From: JAWXTK01 sp044433645
GTDB taxonomy: Bacteria; Bacteroidota; Bacteroidia; Bacteroidales; Rikenellaceae
DNA length: 13,104 nt
Direction of reading: 5' to 3'
NCBI GenBank assembly: GCA_044433645.1
Contig: JAWXTK010000031.1
Location: forward strand, 1-13,104
This document shows positions 1 through 8,241 of the stretch, one piece after another; position 1 is the stretch's first letter; the number at the start of each line of letters is the position of its first letter. The notes beneath the pieces were generated by a model. It was not told the DNA's origin. It ran no database searches and saw nothing but the letters and a program-made list of their open reading frames with translations. A program made the position numbers and the translations under genes.

Positions 1-2338
1 TACCACTAACTGTTACGCCTGAGATAGTTACCCCAGAGATAACACCAGCATTTGAAGCTGCCAAAGCACCTGCTGATGCAGAGGCTGCTGTAGTTGCTAC
101 GCTACCTGTGATAGTTACATTAGAGATAGATGCTGTTGATGTTAATGCGCCAAAGACACCTGCAGCTGTTTCACTGTCGCTTGTGATAGCTACTGTGATT
201 GTGTTGCCATTACCGTCTAAATTACCTGCGAAAGATGAACCAAGGGTTGCTGAGATAGATGGGCTAAATCCTAATTTATAGTATAATCCCTCGCCTGTAG
301 CTCCACCTGCAAGATAAGAAGTAAATATAGTAATGTCTGTATTAGTTTCTAATACATAAGGATTACCTTCGTTACCAACACCATCTGAATATGTACCGTC
401 TGAAGTAACCTCTTTAGCATCACTACCAGTAAATGTAGGGTATCCATCACCTTGTACAACTGCCCATCCTTGAAGAGGATAAGCAGGAAGTCCCGAGTTA
501 TACATTCCAGCGTAGTAATTTAATAGGTAAGGAAGATCTGTGTTTCCAGTACCTGTGAACTCAACTGCTGTAAGGACAGTAGATAGAGTATCTACATCAA
601 GAGTAGAACCTTCTAAAGAGTAGAAGTTTGTGTAAGTTGTATTAGCAGCATTAGTTTGAACAGTGTATAATCCACTTCCTGTTGTGCTGTAATAGAACAC
701 ATTAGACACAACCGACGAAGTTGAAGTTTGACCAAATACAGTAGCTTTTTTTTCACCGTCAACTGTAACATCTGCATCTTTAACATAAAGATTGGTAGCA
801 CTCATAGCAACAGCATAACCAACAGCTCCACCACAACGGTTTGTTCCGTGAATAGTAGCTACGTCAACATAAGAGTTGTAGATTTCAGTAGCAGTATTTG
901 CATAACCTACAAGACCACCTGAGTTAGTTCCTGAGTTAACAGAAGTAATGTTTGTTACCTTAGCTAAGTTAATAACACCAAAAGAAAGACCTGCAACACC
1001 ACCACAAGAAGTTGCAGCTGTAGATGTAGCTGCACCACCGTCTATCGAAGCATCATAAACTTCAACATTTGTGATTGTAGCTCCATTAGTAAGACAACCA
1101 GCGATAATACCTGCTGATCTACAAGCTAAAACAACTTTGATAGAACCAGTAGCTTTAATGTTTTTAACAATAGCTGGTGAATCAATACGACCAAAAATAC
1201 CATTGTGAATCTCTGACGCTGAGCTCATAACAACTGTGATAGTTTTATTATCACCGTCAAATACACCTTTAAATGGATAAGTATCAGAACCAATAGGAGT
1301 AGTTGCAGTAACATCAGTAGTAAGTTTGAAGTGAACGTCCTCAGTTTCAATAGAGCCGTCGCTGACACCTGCTGCGAATTTATCCATAGCCGTTTGTGAA
1401 GAAATCAAAATAGGATTAGCCTCAGAACCTGTTTGTAGAGAACCATTAGCATCAACACCTGAATCATCCCAGCCCTCTATGTTAGAGATACTAAAGTCAA
1501 ATCCCTCTATAGTAGCAACTGCTTTGATAGTGTAGATGCTAGCTTGCTCAAAGCTTGTAGCATTTTCGATAAGTTCGGTGAAAGCGATTCTAGCCTCGAT
1601 ACCATTAGCATATACGCTCAAACGCGCTGTGCCAAAATCTTGAGGAAGGAACACGGTCTCAAACTCATAATCGTTGTTAGTCTCAGCAACATCTAATTTT
1701 TGAGTAGATTTGCTATCGTCAAAGCTAAACGATTGTTTGTAGATATCATAAGAACCTGAAGTTGAGAAATTTAATATTTGTGCTGAAACACTATCAGCAG
1801 ACAAATCATAACTACCACCCTCTTTGTTTACAACTTTAAGCTGAATTTTAGAAAGAACGTGATTGAAGTCTAGCTCTATGCCTGTTGACACATTATCATT
1901 AATTGTAACACCTGATTTAGATGCCACCAAAAGATCTGTCATATCATCAGAAAAGAAAGCATAAGCTCCATTCTCAGGCAAAGACTCAGTGTAAGGATAA
2001 TAAGCTACGATTTTAGCAGAATAATCATCCAACACGATTTTGTCTGTGGCAGAAACTGCTTTGAAAGTAGCAGTAGAGCCCGAAGATGTGTTCTCAAACA
2101 AAGAATAGGTATCTATACCTGTGTCAGCGTCTATATTACGACGCATCAAAACACCAATTTGTTCGCCACCTGTCCATGTCTCGCGAAAATCTGTGCGCGA
2201 AGCCATAGTAACAATTTTAGTCGATGTGAAAGTAGCCTCATCCCTGGTAGGGGTTGTCGTTACATCCAAATCGTCTGTATCTGTACATCCTGTCATTGCT
2301 GCAACAACAAGACTAAAATAAAGTAATAACTTTTTCAT
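1..2338 (-). CDS. Fimbrillin-like lipoprotein with GLUG repeats (3' end outside window)
   Basis: The frame is open from an ATG at 2338 to the left edge without a stop, giving at least 779 residues; the C-terminus is missing. The N-terminus is a lipoprotein signal (MKKLLLYFSLVVAAMTGC, lipid Cys18) followed by acidic residues, which suggests a surface-exposed lipoprotein. Residues about 30-300 resemble a fimbrillin-family beta domain: an AYYPY motif, then FNHVLSKIQLKV. From about residue 303 come GLUG-type beta repeats, with PFKGVFDGDNKTITVV near 350 and Gly-rich turns GIIAG, GGVAGL, GGLVGYA and GGAVGYA. A second module begins near 650 (GNEGNPYVLE, then FAGNLDGNGNTITVAI). The product is probably an adhesin or a surface structure component; no ligand can be inferred. 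It starts 20 bp after the neighbouring fimbrillin-like gene, so the two are probably co-transcribed. The family call is firm; the function is not. Confidence 0.85.
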   Translation of the reverse strand, partial: MKKLLLYFSLVVAAMTGCTDTDDLDVTTTPTRDEATFTSTKIVTMASRTDFRETWTGGEQIGVLMRRNIDADTGIDTYSLFENTSSGSTATFKAVSATDKIVLDDYSAKIVAYYPYTESLPENGAYAFFSDDMTDLLVASKSGVTINDNVSTGIELDFNHVLSKIQLKVVNKEGGSYDLSADSVSAQILNFSTSGSYDIYKQSFSFDDSKSTQKLDVAETNNDYEFETVFLPQDFGTARLSVYANGIEARIAFTELIENATSFEQASIYTIKAVATIEGFDFSISNIEGWDDSGVDANGSLQTGSEANPILISSQTAMDKFAAGVSDGSIETEDVHFKLTTDVTATTPIGSDTYPFKGVFDGDNKTITVVMSSASEIHNGIFGRIDSPAIVKNIKATGSIKVVLACRSAGIIAGCLTNGATITNVEVYDASIDGGAATSTAATSCGGVAGLSFGVINLAKVTNITSVNSGTNSGGLVGYANTATEIYNSYVDVATIHGTNRCGGAVGYAVAMSATNLYVKDADVTVDGEKKATVFGQTSTSSVVSNVFYYSTTGSGLYTVQTNAANTTYTNFYSLEGSTLDVDTLSTVLTAVEFTGTGNTDLPYLLNYYAGMYNSGLPAYPLQGWAVVQGDGYPTFTGSDAKEVTSDGTYSDGVGNEGNPYVLETNTDITIFTSYLAGGATGEGLYYKLGFSPSISATLGSSFAGNLDGNGNTITVAITSDSETAAGVFGALTSTASISNVTITGSVATTAASASAGALAASNAGVISGVTISGVTVSG

Positions 2339-2358
2339 ATATTCTTAGGGTAGATTAG

Positions 2359-3144
2359 TTACAAAGACAAAGTATATTTGTATCTCTCGCCTGACTCGCT
2401 TACAGACTCAGAGAATGCCATGCCTAGTGGGTCATAGTATTTTGTGCCGTCAAGCAACACTACTTCCACATCAGGAGTGTAAGGTGATGCTGAGTCTACA
2501 AATACAAATACAGAAGTTGATGCTTTAGATGAGTCAGTAAAGTCGGCTACAACTGTAATATCACCAGTCACGTAAGTTTCTGCACCCGAGCCAATAGCGT
2601 TAATTCCGATAAATGCGTTTTTGAATGTTACAGTATCGCTATCCATAGTAAACAGAGCCGTAGAAGTTAAATCAAGCTCGATTTTAGCACACAAATGAGA
2701 GAAAGTAAATTCAACGCACTCAGCATTTTGAGTAGCCCTAGCATAAAGAACATCATAAGCCAAAGCATCAGCGCCTAAACATACACCAGCACTTTCAACC
2801 GACATACCGTCAATGTAAGGATACACTGCGCAGAAATCCACAACATCTGCGTCTTCGTAGTAAGCAAACTCATTACCCGAAACATATTCCAAAGTTCCTT
2901 GAGCATCAGTAATTTTATAAATACCTGATGCAACTGTGATGTCTGCTTGGTCGACTGCTTGATAGATTAACACTGAATCACCAACGACCCATGCAGATTT
3001 TTCCTCTACACCTCTCGCTAATACTTCAGTAGCGCTAAAAGTAATTTTACCAGAATCTTGCTCTGGCGAAATCACGCCTCCATCTTCTTTTGCACAACCT
3101 ATAATCAAGGCTGCTGCAAACACAGAGTAAAGTAATTTTTTCAT
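2359..3144 (-). CDS. Short fimbrillin-family lipoprotein
   Basis: A 261-residue lipoprotein: signal MKKLLYSVFAAALIIGC with lipid Cys17, followed by KEDGG. Its layout matches the N-terminal part of Bacteroidales fimbrillin-family proteins: ITFSA and a WVVGDSVLIY segment (51-61), FCAVYPY (104-110), and the conserved FTFSHLCAKIELDL strand (146-159). It is shorter than typical fimbrillins of 300-400 residues and may consist of essentially one beta domain plus a short second one. It is the first gene of a probable two-gene operon with the long GLUG lipoprotein, which carries a related N-terminal domain, so the pair could form or decorate one surface structure (inference). No Shine-Dalgarno sequence is visible before the ATG. 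The next in-frame ATG comes well after the signal peptide, so this start is secure. Confidence 0.85.
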   Translation of the reverse strand: MKKLLYSVFAAALIIGCAKEDGGVISPEQDSGKITFSATEVLARGVEEKSAWVVGDSVLIYQAVDQADITVASGIYKITDAQGTLEYVSGNEFAYYEDADVVDFCAVYPYIDGMSVESAGVCLGADALAYDVLYARATQNAECVEFTFSHLCAKIELDLTSTALFTMDSDTVTFKNAFIGINAIGSGAETYVTGDITVVADFTDSSKASTSVFVFVDSASPYTPDVEVVLLDGTKYYDPLGMAFSESVSESGERYKYTLSL

Positions 3145-3228
3145 AAAAAAAGTAGTTTAATAGGTTTATATTTGTTTATTTTTTCTTTAGGTTTTAATGC
3201 TCAGAATATTACACACCAAACATTATAG

Positions 3229-3257
3229 CAGATATAGTAAAAAAATAATAAAACAAA
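3229..3257 (-). promoter_or_regulatory. Candidate promoter of the fimbrillin-like operon
   Basis: On the minus strand, TTTG (3257-3254) is followed after 17 bases by TATATCTG (3236-3229), one mismatch from the Bacteroidetes -7 consensus TAnnTTTG. The spacing is a little short for this promoter class. It would leave a leader of roughly 80 bases before the ATG at 3144, in an otherwise very AT-rich gap. Confidence 0.35.
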
Positions 3258-3283
3258 GAAAAAACTACCTTTTTTCTCATAGA

Positions 3284-3301
3284 AAGGGTAATAAAACCCT
3301 T
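3284..3301. terminator. Weak hairpin between convergent-edge genes
   Basis: A perfect 6-bp inverted repeat (AAGGGT, six-base loop, ACCCTT) lies 8 bases beyond the stop of the ClC gene. On the plus strand it is followed by ATTTTT; on the minus strand, the direction of the ClC operon, it has no clean T-run. It may be a weak terminator of the peptidase-trpS-ClC operon. The stem is short, so the call is tentative. Confidence 0.3.
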
Positions 3302-3309
3302 ATTTTTGG

Positions 3310-5097
3310 CTACTCGTCGCTAATTTCCATTAACTTTTCGCGATAAGCCTGCAAAATTCTAGATTTTGACACAAATCCTTGGTATCTTCCCTTGCTATCT
3401 ACAACGGGTAACATCCATGCTTTTGAATCGTCAAAACTCTTCATCACACTTTGGATTTGTTCGTTGATTAAAATTTTCTCGGGAGGTGGAATCATAAAGT
3501 TGTCTATCTTCAAATGATACTTGTCAGTAGAGAACATATCAGCCCTCAAATCATCAAGTTGAACCACGCCAATAAGCACACTTTCGTCGTTAATCACAGG
3601 GAAAACATTACGATTATCCTTGGCGATTAATCTCACCACATCGCCCAGGGTATTCATGGGAGTTAAGACGGTGAAATTCGTTTCCACTAGTTTTTTGAGT
3701 TCAAGGAAAACCAGCACCGAACGGTCTTTGTTGTGAGTTAAAAGCTCGCCCTTTTGATACAGTTTTTTGGTGTAAATACTGTGAGGATCAAAATAATATC
3801 CTATGGCAAACGAGGTCGAAGCAACCAACATAAGTGGCACAAACAGAGCATAACCATTCGAGAGCTCAGCGATAAGGAAAATCGAGGTCAATGGGGCATT
3901 CATAACCCCGGCCATAACCCCGGCCATACCCACCAGCGTAAAGTTAGAAAGTGGCAAATCTAGACCCAAAAATGCATTGCCAATAAAGGCCGTAGAGGCA
4001 CCTGCAAAAGCTCCTACAAAAAGCGAGGGCGCAAAAGTTCCACCAACCCCTCCAGCTGCATTAGTAGTAGCCGTAGCAATAACCTTAAAGAACAGTATAG
4101 CAAGCAGATACAGCACCACAACCCAGGGCGTATCTTTAAATCTATAAAACAAAGAATTGTTAAAAAGCGAGGTGACATTATCGTTCATAAGTTCAGTAAA
4201 ACCCTCGTATCCCTCACCATAAAGTGGAGGAAAAATAAAGATTAAAATACCCAGAACAGAGCCCCCAATAATCCATTTTTTATACTGCGAATTTATCTTC
4301 TCAAATCTCTCAGCTATCCTACCATTTACCGACTTAAAATAAAAGGAAAGCAGGCCACAAAATATAGCCAAGAGAAAATAAATAGGCAAATTTGCAAGCT
4401 CAAAAGAGCTGATTTGTATGCTCAAAATGGGGTCGAAACCATGCAAAAAGAACACCAAAGCTGTGGCCGAAACGCTCGCAATAATAAGTGGAATAATAGA
4501 GCGCATCGTGATATCTAACATCAAAATCTCAAGCACGAAAATCACACCCGTGATAGGCGCTTTAAATATCGCAGCCAGAGCTGCTGCAGCCCCACAGCAT
4601 AAAAGCAAGGTTGTGTTACGATAGTTAAGCCTCATAAACTTAGCCGTAGAAGAGCCTATGGCCGAACCAGTCAAGACGATAGGCGCCTCGGGTCCTACCG
4701 AACCCCCAAAACCTATGGTAATAGCTCCACCCACAACCGAGGTATAGCAGTTATGCGACTTTATCCTAGAACCACGCTTACTCATGGCATACAACACGCG
4801 CGTAACCCCCTCAGATATACCGTCTTTGACTATATACTTAACAAAAAGCGACGCTAAAATTATACCAATAGCCGGATAAATCAAATACAACAAACTAGCA
4901 CTATCAATAGCAAACCAACTAACCAACGTATTCTTAATAAAGTGCAATAAAGTCTCAAAAAGATAAGTCCCAAAACCCGACACTATCCCAACCAAAACGG
5001 CCAGCAACATCATAAGTTGCTTTTCAGACATCTGCTTGGAAATCATCAGTATATATCGTCTGATGATAGTGAGTTGGATAAGTAAAATTTGCTTCAT
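3310..5097 (-). CDS. ClC-family chloride channel/antiporter with CBS pair
   Basis: A 595-residue integral membrane protein of the voltage-gated chloride channel (ClC) family. Hydrophobic segments fill residues about 25-440. GPEAP (135-139) aligns with the E. coli ClC GREGP motif, making Glu137 the gating glutamate. GGVGGTFAPSLFVG (349-362) is the second selectivity-filter motif, and SIYT near 440-443 may supply the central tyrosine. Two cytoplasmic CBS-like segments follow (about 475-530 and 535-590). By hand alignment the proton-pathway glutamate of E. coli ClC (second Glu of FIIEE) is Ile191 here (VIFVLEIL), and the GSGIP motif reads KDGIS, so the chloride-coordinating serine is replaced. 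Transport may therefore differ from 2Cl-/H+ exchange. It is the last gene of the peptidase-trpS-ClC unit, 9 bases after trpS. ATG codons at residues 18 and 23 are alternative starts; the first 17 residues are not clearly family-like. Confidence 0.9.
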   Translation of the reverse strand: MKQILLIQLTIIRRYILMISKQMSEKQLMMLLAVLVGIVSGFGTYLFETLLHFIKNTLVSWFAIDSASLLYLIYPAIGIILASLFVKYIVKDGISEGVTRVLYAMSKRGSRIKSHNCYTSVVGGAITIGFGGSVGPEAPIVLTGSAIGSSTAKFMRLNYRNTTLLLCCGAAAALAAIFKAPITGVIFVLEILMLDITMRSIIPLIIASVSATALVFFLHGFDPILSIQISSFELANLPIYFLLAIFCGLLSFYFKSVNGRIAERFEKINSQYKKWIIGGSVLGILIFIFPPLYGEGYEGFTELMNDNVTSLFNNSLFYRFKDTPWVVVLYLLAILFFKVIATATTNAAGGVGGTFAPSLFVGAFAGASTAFIGNAFLGLDLPLSNFTLVGMAGVMAGVMNAPLTSIFLIAELSNGYALFVPLMLVASTSFAIGYYFDPHSIYTKKLYQKGELLTHNKDRSVLVFLELKKLVETNFTVLTPMNTLGDVVRLIAKDNRNVFPVINDESVLIGVVQLDDLRADMFSTDKYHLKIDNFMIPPPEKILINEQIQSVMKSFDDSKAWMLPVVDSKGRYQGFVSKSRILQAYREKLMEISDE

Positions 5098-5106
5098 ATC
5101 GTTTGT

Positions 5107-6102
5107 CTAGAAAGATTTGATACCCATAATTTCTCTAACATCTTTTAGAGTTTGGCTTGCGCTTTTACGTGCTTTCTCTGCACCAGCCATGGCCACCTCG
5201 TGAAGATATTTATCGTTAGCTTTAATCTCAGTTATACGCTCACGTATAGGAGCTATTGTTTTATTAATATCCTCGGCTAATTGTTTTTTCAAATCGCCAT
5301 AGCGTATGCTACAAGCAGCATATTGCTCTTGGAAAAATTTTAAAGTCTCAGGTTCAGACACAGCCTTCATTATAGTAAATAAGTTTTGAACGCTCTCGCT
5401 AACTGGTGAATTTGGCTCAGTAGGACCTGAATCTGTCACTGCACGCATAACTTTTTTGCGCATAGATGCCTCGTCCTCGCTTAGGAAAATACCGTTGCCC
5501 TCGCTCTTACCCATTTTGCCACTTCCGTCCAATCCTGGGATTTTTACTAGTTCCTCGCCAAAGTTATAAGGCATACTTTCTGGGAAATAATCCACGCCGT
5601 AAATAGTATTAAATCTACGTGCATATCGGCGCGTCATCTCCAAGTGTTGCTCTTGATCCTTGCCCACAGGCACACGGTGAGCACGGTGCAAAAGTATATC
5701 GGCAGCCATTAACACAGGGTAGGTCAACAGACCGGCATTTACGTTTTCGGGGTGTTTTCTGATTTTCTCCTTAAACGAGCTAGTACGCTCTAATTCACCA
5801 ACATAAGCGTGCATAGAAAGCAAAAGCGAAAGCTCAGCCACCTGAGGAACATCACTTTGCACATAAATCGTAGCAACCTCAGGGTCTAGACCTGCTGCTA
5901 GGTATTCCGACAACACATTTTTGACATTAGTGTGTAGTATCTTAGGGTCAGGATGCGTTGTAAGTGAGTGATAATCAGCTATAAAGAAGTAGCAATTAGC
6001 ATCGTGCTGCATACGCACAAAGTTAATTAGCGAACCAAAATAATTTCCTAAATGTAGTTGCCCCGTAGAGCGAATACCACTTGTAACCGTAATTTTTTCC
6101 AT
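5107..6102 (-). CDS. trpS: Tryptophanyl-tRNA synthetase
   Basis: A class I aminoacyl-tRNA synthetase that charges tRNA-Trp with tryptophan in the cytoplasm. Its 331 residues are a normal length for bacterial TrpRS. The N-terminal signature is TSGIRSTGQLHLGNY, with HLGNY (17-21) as the HIGH motif. MAADILL (132-138) and VGKDQEQHLEMTR (147-159) line the tryptophan/adenylate site. GLDGSGKMGKSEGN (200-213) carries the KMSKS loop in the form KMGKS. The C-terminal helical domain ends in a short basic tail. The start ATG shares one base with the TAA stop of the upstream peptidase gene (TAATG), which indicates translational coupling, and the ClC gene follows 9 bases after the stop. No leader peptide, T-box or tRNA-like control element is seen in front of it, as it is internal to the operon. 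Confidence 0.97.
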   Translation of the reverse strand: MEKITVTSGIRSTGQLHLGNYFGSLINFVRMQHDANCYFFIADYHSLTTHPDPKILHTNVKNVLSEYLAAGLDPEVATIYVQSDVPQVAELSLLLSMHAYVGELERTSSFKEKIRKHPENVNAGLLTYPVLMAADILLHRAHRVPVGKDQEQHLEMTRRYARRFNTIYGVDYFPESMPYNFGEELVKIPGLDGSGKMGKSEGNGIFLSEDEASMRKKVMRAVTDSGPTEPNSPVSESVQNLFTIMKAVSEPETLKFFQEQYAACSIRYGDLKKQLAEDINKTIAPIRERITEIKANDKYLHEVAMAGAEKARKSASQTLKDVREIMGIKSF

Positions 6103-8123
6103 TATATATAATTTGTATTTGTATTTTTAAACATAAAACTCAGCACATCTGCCTGCTCGTCTATCACCTTACTAAGAGGTTTGCCTGCCCCGTGCCCAGC
6201 ATTTTTTTCTATTCTAATTAACTGAGGTTTCTCAGCCTTCACACTCTGCAAAGTTGCTGCAAACTTAAACGAATGAGCTGGCACTACCCTATCATCATGA
6301 TCCGAAGTCGTGATTAAACAAGCCGGATAATCCACCCCCTTTTTTACATTATGCAAGGGCGAATACTTAATTAGGTACTCAAAATCCTGGGCATTATCCG
6401 ACGAGCCGTACTCAACAACCCAGCCCCAACCAACAGTAAATTTATGGTAGCGCAACATATCCAAAACTCCCACAGAAGGCAATGCAACAGCAAATAAATC
6501 AGGTCGTTGCAACATACAAGCTCCCACTAAAAGACCTCCATTTGATGCTCCTGCAATCGCCAATTTTTTGGCCGAAGTATACCCTTTATCTATCAAAAAC
6601 TCAGCAGTGTCAATGAAATCATCAAACACCCTCTGTTTATTTTCCTTCATGCCGGCTTTATGCCACTTATCTCCATACTCGCCTCCACCTCTAAGATTCA
6701 CCTCGACAAACACGCCTCCTTGCTCAATTATAGCTATCGCCAAAGGCCTAAACAAGGGCGTTAAACTTATATTAAACCCTCCGTAGCCGTATAAATATAA
6801 AGGATTTAAACCGTTAAGTGTCAAATCTTTACGGTGCATAACAAACATAGAAACCTGCTTGTTATCCGAAGCCGTAAAAAATAATTGTTTGCTTACAAAA
6901 TCATCCTTTCTAAAATTGCATTTTGCCTCAGTAACAAGGCTTAATTCATGATTTTTAAGACCATAAGAGTATATCCTCGAGGGCGTTAAATACGAGAAAA
7001 CCGAGAAGAAAACCTCATCTGAGAAAGTATCAAAAATCACCACGCTAGACGAGTCATCTATCTCAATTTCACTGATACTCCCCTGCAAAATATTAAAGCT
7101 AAATAGCTTACTATGAGCATTATAAAGGTAATGCAGTAGCAAATTATCGCCCACCATTAAAGCGCTTTCCAAAACCATATCCTCACGCTCAGCGACTAAA
7201 TCTCTTGCGCTAAAACTCTTTAAATCAAGAGCTATGATTTTATAATTATCAGCCTTGGAATTTGTCATCACAAAAACTGAGTTTTCATTGCATCCTAGAA
7301 GTATATTATCACACTCAAAACCACTTATAATAGTCTTAAAATCAGCATCTTCACTACTTTTACACAGAATCTCATTTCCATGCGTTCCCTCGGATACCGA
7401 GATAAAAATATGCTCATTATCATCACTTAAAAACGGGTGATAATATCTAAATTCATTATCCTTATCGCTATAAATTAGCGTGCTAGCCGAAGAGTTTAAA
7501 TCATAAAAACAAACCTTCTCGAAACCATTTGCAGATGTTAATTCCTCGCCCTTAACTGGCTCATCATAAGCGCTATAATAAAATCCCGTGCTATCTTTAC
7601 GCCACACTGCAGCAGAAAACTTCACCCAACTTACAGGATTCTCTTTCACCTTTAAACTCTCTAAATCCAAAACCCGAATCTCGCTCCAATCAGAGCCTGC
7701 CTCACTCTGCAAATAAGCCAAAAACTTACCACAAGGCGAAAACGAAAATTCCGAAATAGCAACTACAGCCTCGCTCGACAACACATTTGGGTCTAAAACC
7801 AAAGTATGTTCTAGAGAAAAATCCCTACACCTATATAATATAGCTTGATTTTGAGTGCCGTCGTTAAGAGTGAAATAATAGTAATCTCGCACTCTTTGAA
7901 ACATCCCATAGCGCGAGAATTTATTTAATTCCATGAGCCTACCTTTGATTTTATCCCTATAAGGAATCTTACTCAAATAGCTGTGTGTCAAGATATTCTG
8001 CTCATTAACCCACTCTTTGGTAGCGAGAGAATTATCATCTTCTAACCACCTATAAGAATCTCTCACCATAGTTCCATGGTAATTTTCCTCTAAGGGCTCG
8101 GCAAAGCTATTTGGGTAGTTCAA
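6102..8123 (-). CDS. Prolyl oligopeptidase (family S9A), cytoplasmic
   Basis: A serine peptidase that cuts after proline in short peptides. Its 673 residues are near the usual 690-720 of the family. An N-terminal seven-blade beta-propeller spans about 70-420, followed by an alpha/beta-hydrolase domain. The N-terminal YHGTMVRDSYRWLED (15-29) is a family hallmark. Catalytic residues are Ser527 in GASNGG, Asp610 in SDHDDRVVP and His644 in NAGHGAGK; Arg612 corresponds to the substrate-binding arginine of mammalian POP. No signal peptide is visible, so it should act in the cytoplasm, probably in peptide recycling. The start is a TTG at 8123: upstream in frame there is a stop after eight codons and no ATG or GTG, while the first internal ATG (residue 19) would cut into the conserved N-terminal motif. 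First gene of the peptidase-trpS-ClC operon. Confidence 0.95.
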   Translation of the reverse strand: MNYPNSFAEPLEENYHGTMVRDSYRWLEDDNSLATKEWVNEQNILTHSYLSKIPYRDKIKGRLMELNKFSRYGMFQRVRDYYYFTLNDGTQNQAILYRCRDFSLEHTLVLDPNVLSSEAVVAISEFSFSPCGKFLAYLQSEAGSDWSEIRVLDLESLKVKENPVSWVKFSAAVWRKDSTGFYYSAYDEPVKGEELTSANGFEKVCFYDLNSSASTLIYSDKDNEFRYYHPFLSDDNEHIFISVSEGTHGNEILCKSSEDADFKTIISGFECDNILLGCNENSVFVMTNSKADNYKIIALDLKSFSARDLVAEREDMVLESALMVGDNLLLHYLYNAHSKLFSFNILQGSISEIEIDDSSSVVIFDTFSDEVFFSVFSYLTPSRIYSYGLKNHELSLVTEAKCNFRKDDFVSKQLFFTASDNKQVSMFVMHRKDLTLNGLNPLYLYGYGGFNISLTPLFRPLAIAIIEQGGVFVEVNLRGGGEYGDKWHKAGMKENKQRVFDDFIDTAEFLIDKGYTSAKKLAIAGASNGGLLVGACMLQRPDLFAVALPSVGVLDMLRYHKFTVGWGWVVEYGSSDNAQDFEYLIKYSPLHNVKKGVDYPACLITTSDHDDRVVPAHSFKFAATLQSVKAEKPQLIRIEKNAGHGAGKPLSKVIDEQADVLSFMFKNTNTNYI

Positions 8124-8156
8124 GGTGTAAAAAATTATAAGTTTGATTTAAAGAAA

Positions 8157-8189
8157 CAAAAATACTAATTTTTTGCTCGCAAAAACAAT
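8157..8189 (-). promoter_or_regulatory. Promoter of the peptidase-trpS-ClC operon
   Basis: On the minus strand TATTTTTG (8164-8157) matches the Bacteroidetes -7 element TAnnTTTG exactly. ATTG (8189-8186), 21 bases upstream, fits the -33 TTG/TTTG element. The TTG start lies 33 bases downstream, so the leader is short (roughly 25-28 bases). Confidence 0.6.
8170..8185. promoter_or_regulatory. Dyad between the divergent promoters (TTTTTGC-TC-GCAAAAA)
   Basis: A perfect inverted repeat with 7-bp arms and a 2-base centre sits between the -33 and -7 elements of the leftward promoter. The position suits an operator. It may also be chance in AT-rich DNA, and no regulator can be named. Confidence 0.35.
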
Positions 8190-8199
8190 AGCGCGCTAT
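8188..8199. promoter_or_regulatory. Perfect 12-bp palindrome ATAGCGCGCTAT
   Basis: A GC-centred perfect palindrome in AT-rich DNA, lying where the -33 element of the rightward birA promoter would be expected and touching the -33 of the leftward promoter. It is a candidate operator able to affect both directions. The regulator is unknown. Confidence 0.4.
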
Positions 8200-8208
8200 A
8201 AATTTTAC

Positions 8209-8216
8209 TATTTTTG
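8209..8216 (+). promoter_or_regulatory. -7 element of the birA promoter (TATTTTTG)
   Basis: An exact match to TAnnTTTG, 25 bases before the GTG start of birA. No good -33 TTTG is found at the usual distance; the space there is taken by the 12-bp palindrome, so expression may depend on an activator or be weak (inference). Confidence 0.5.
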
Positions 8217-8241
8217 TATAAATAACTAAAATTTAAGCAAA

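Noticed and set aside
613..922. Short frames on both strands inside the GLUG lipoprotein gene
   Set aside because: The long minus-strand frame is continuous here and carries the GLUG motifs. The short frames are by-products of its repetitive Ser/Thr/Val/Ala codons.
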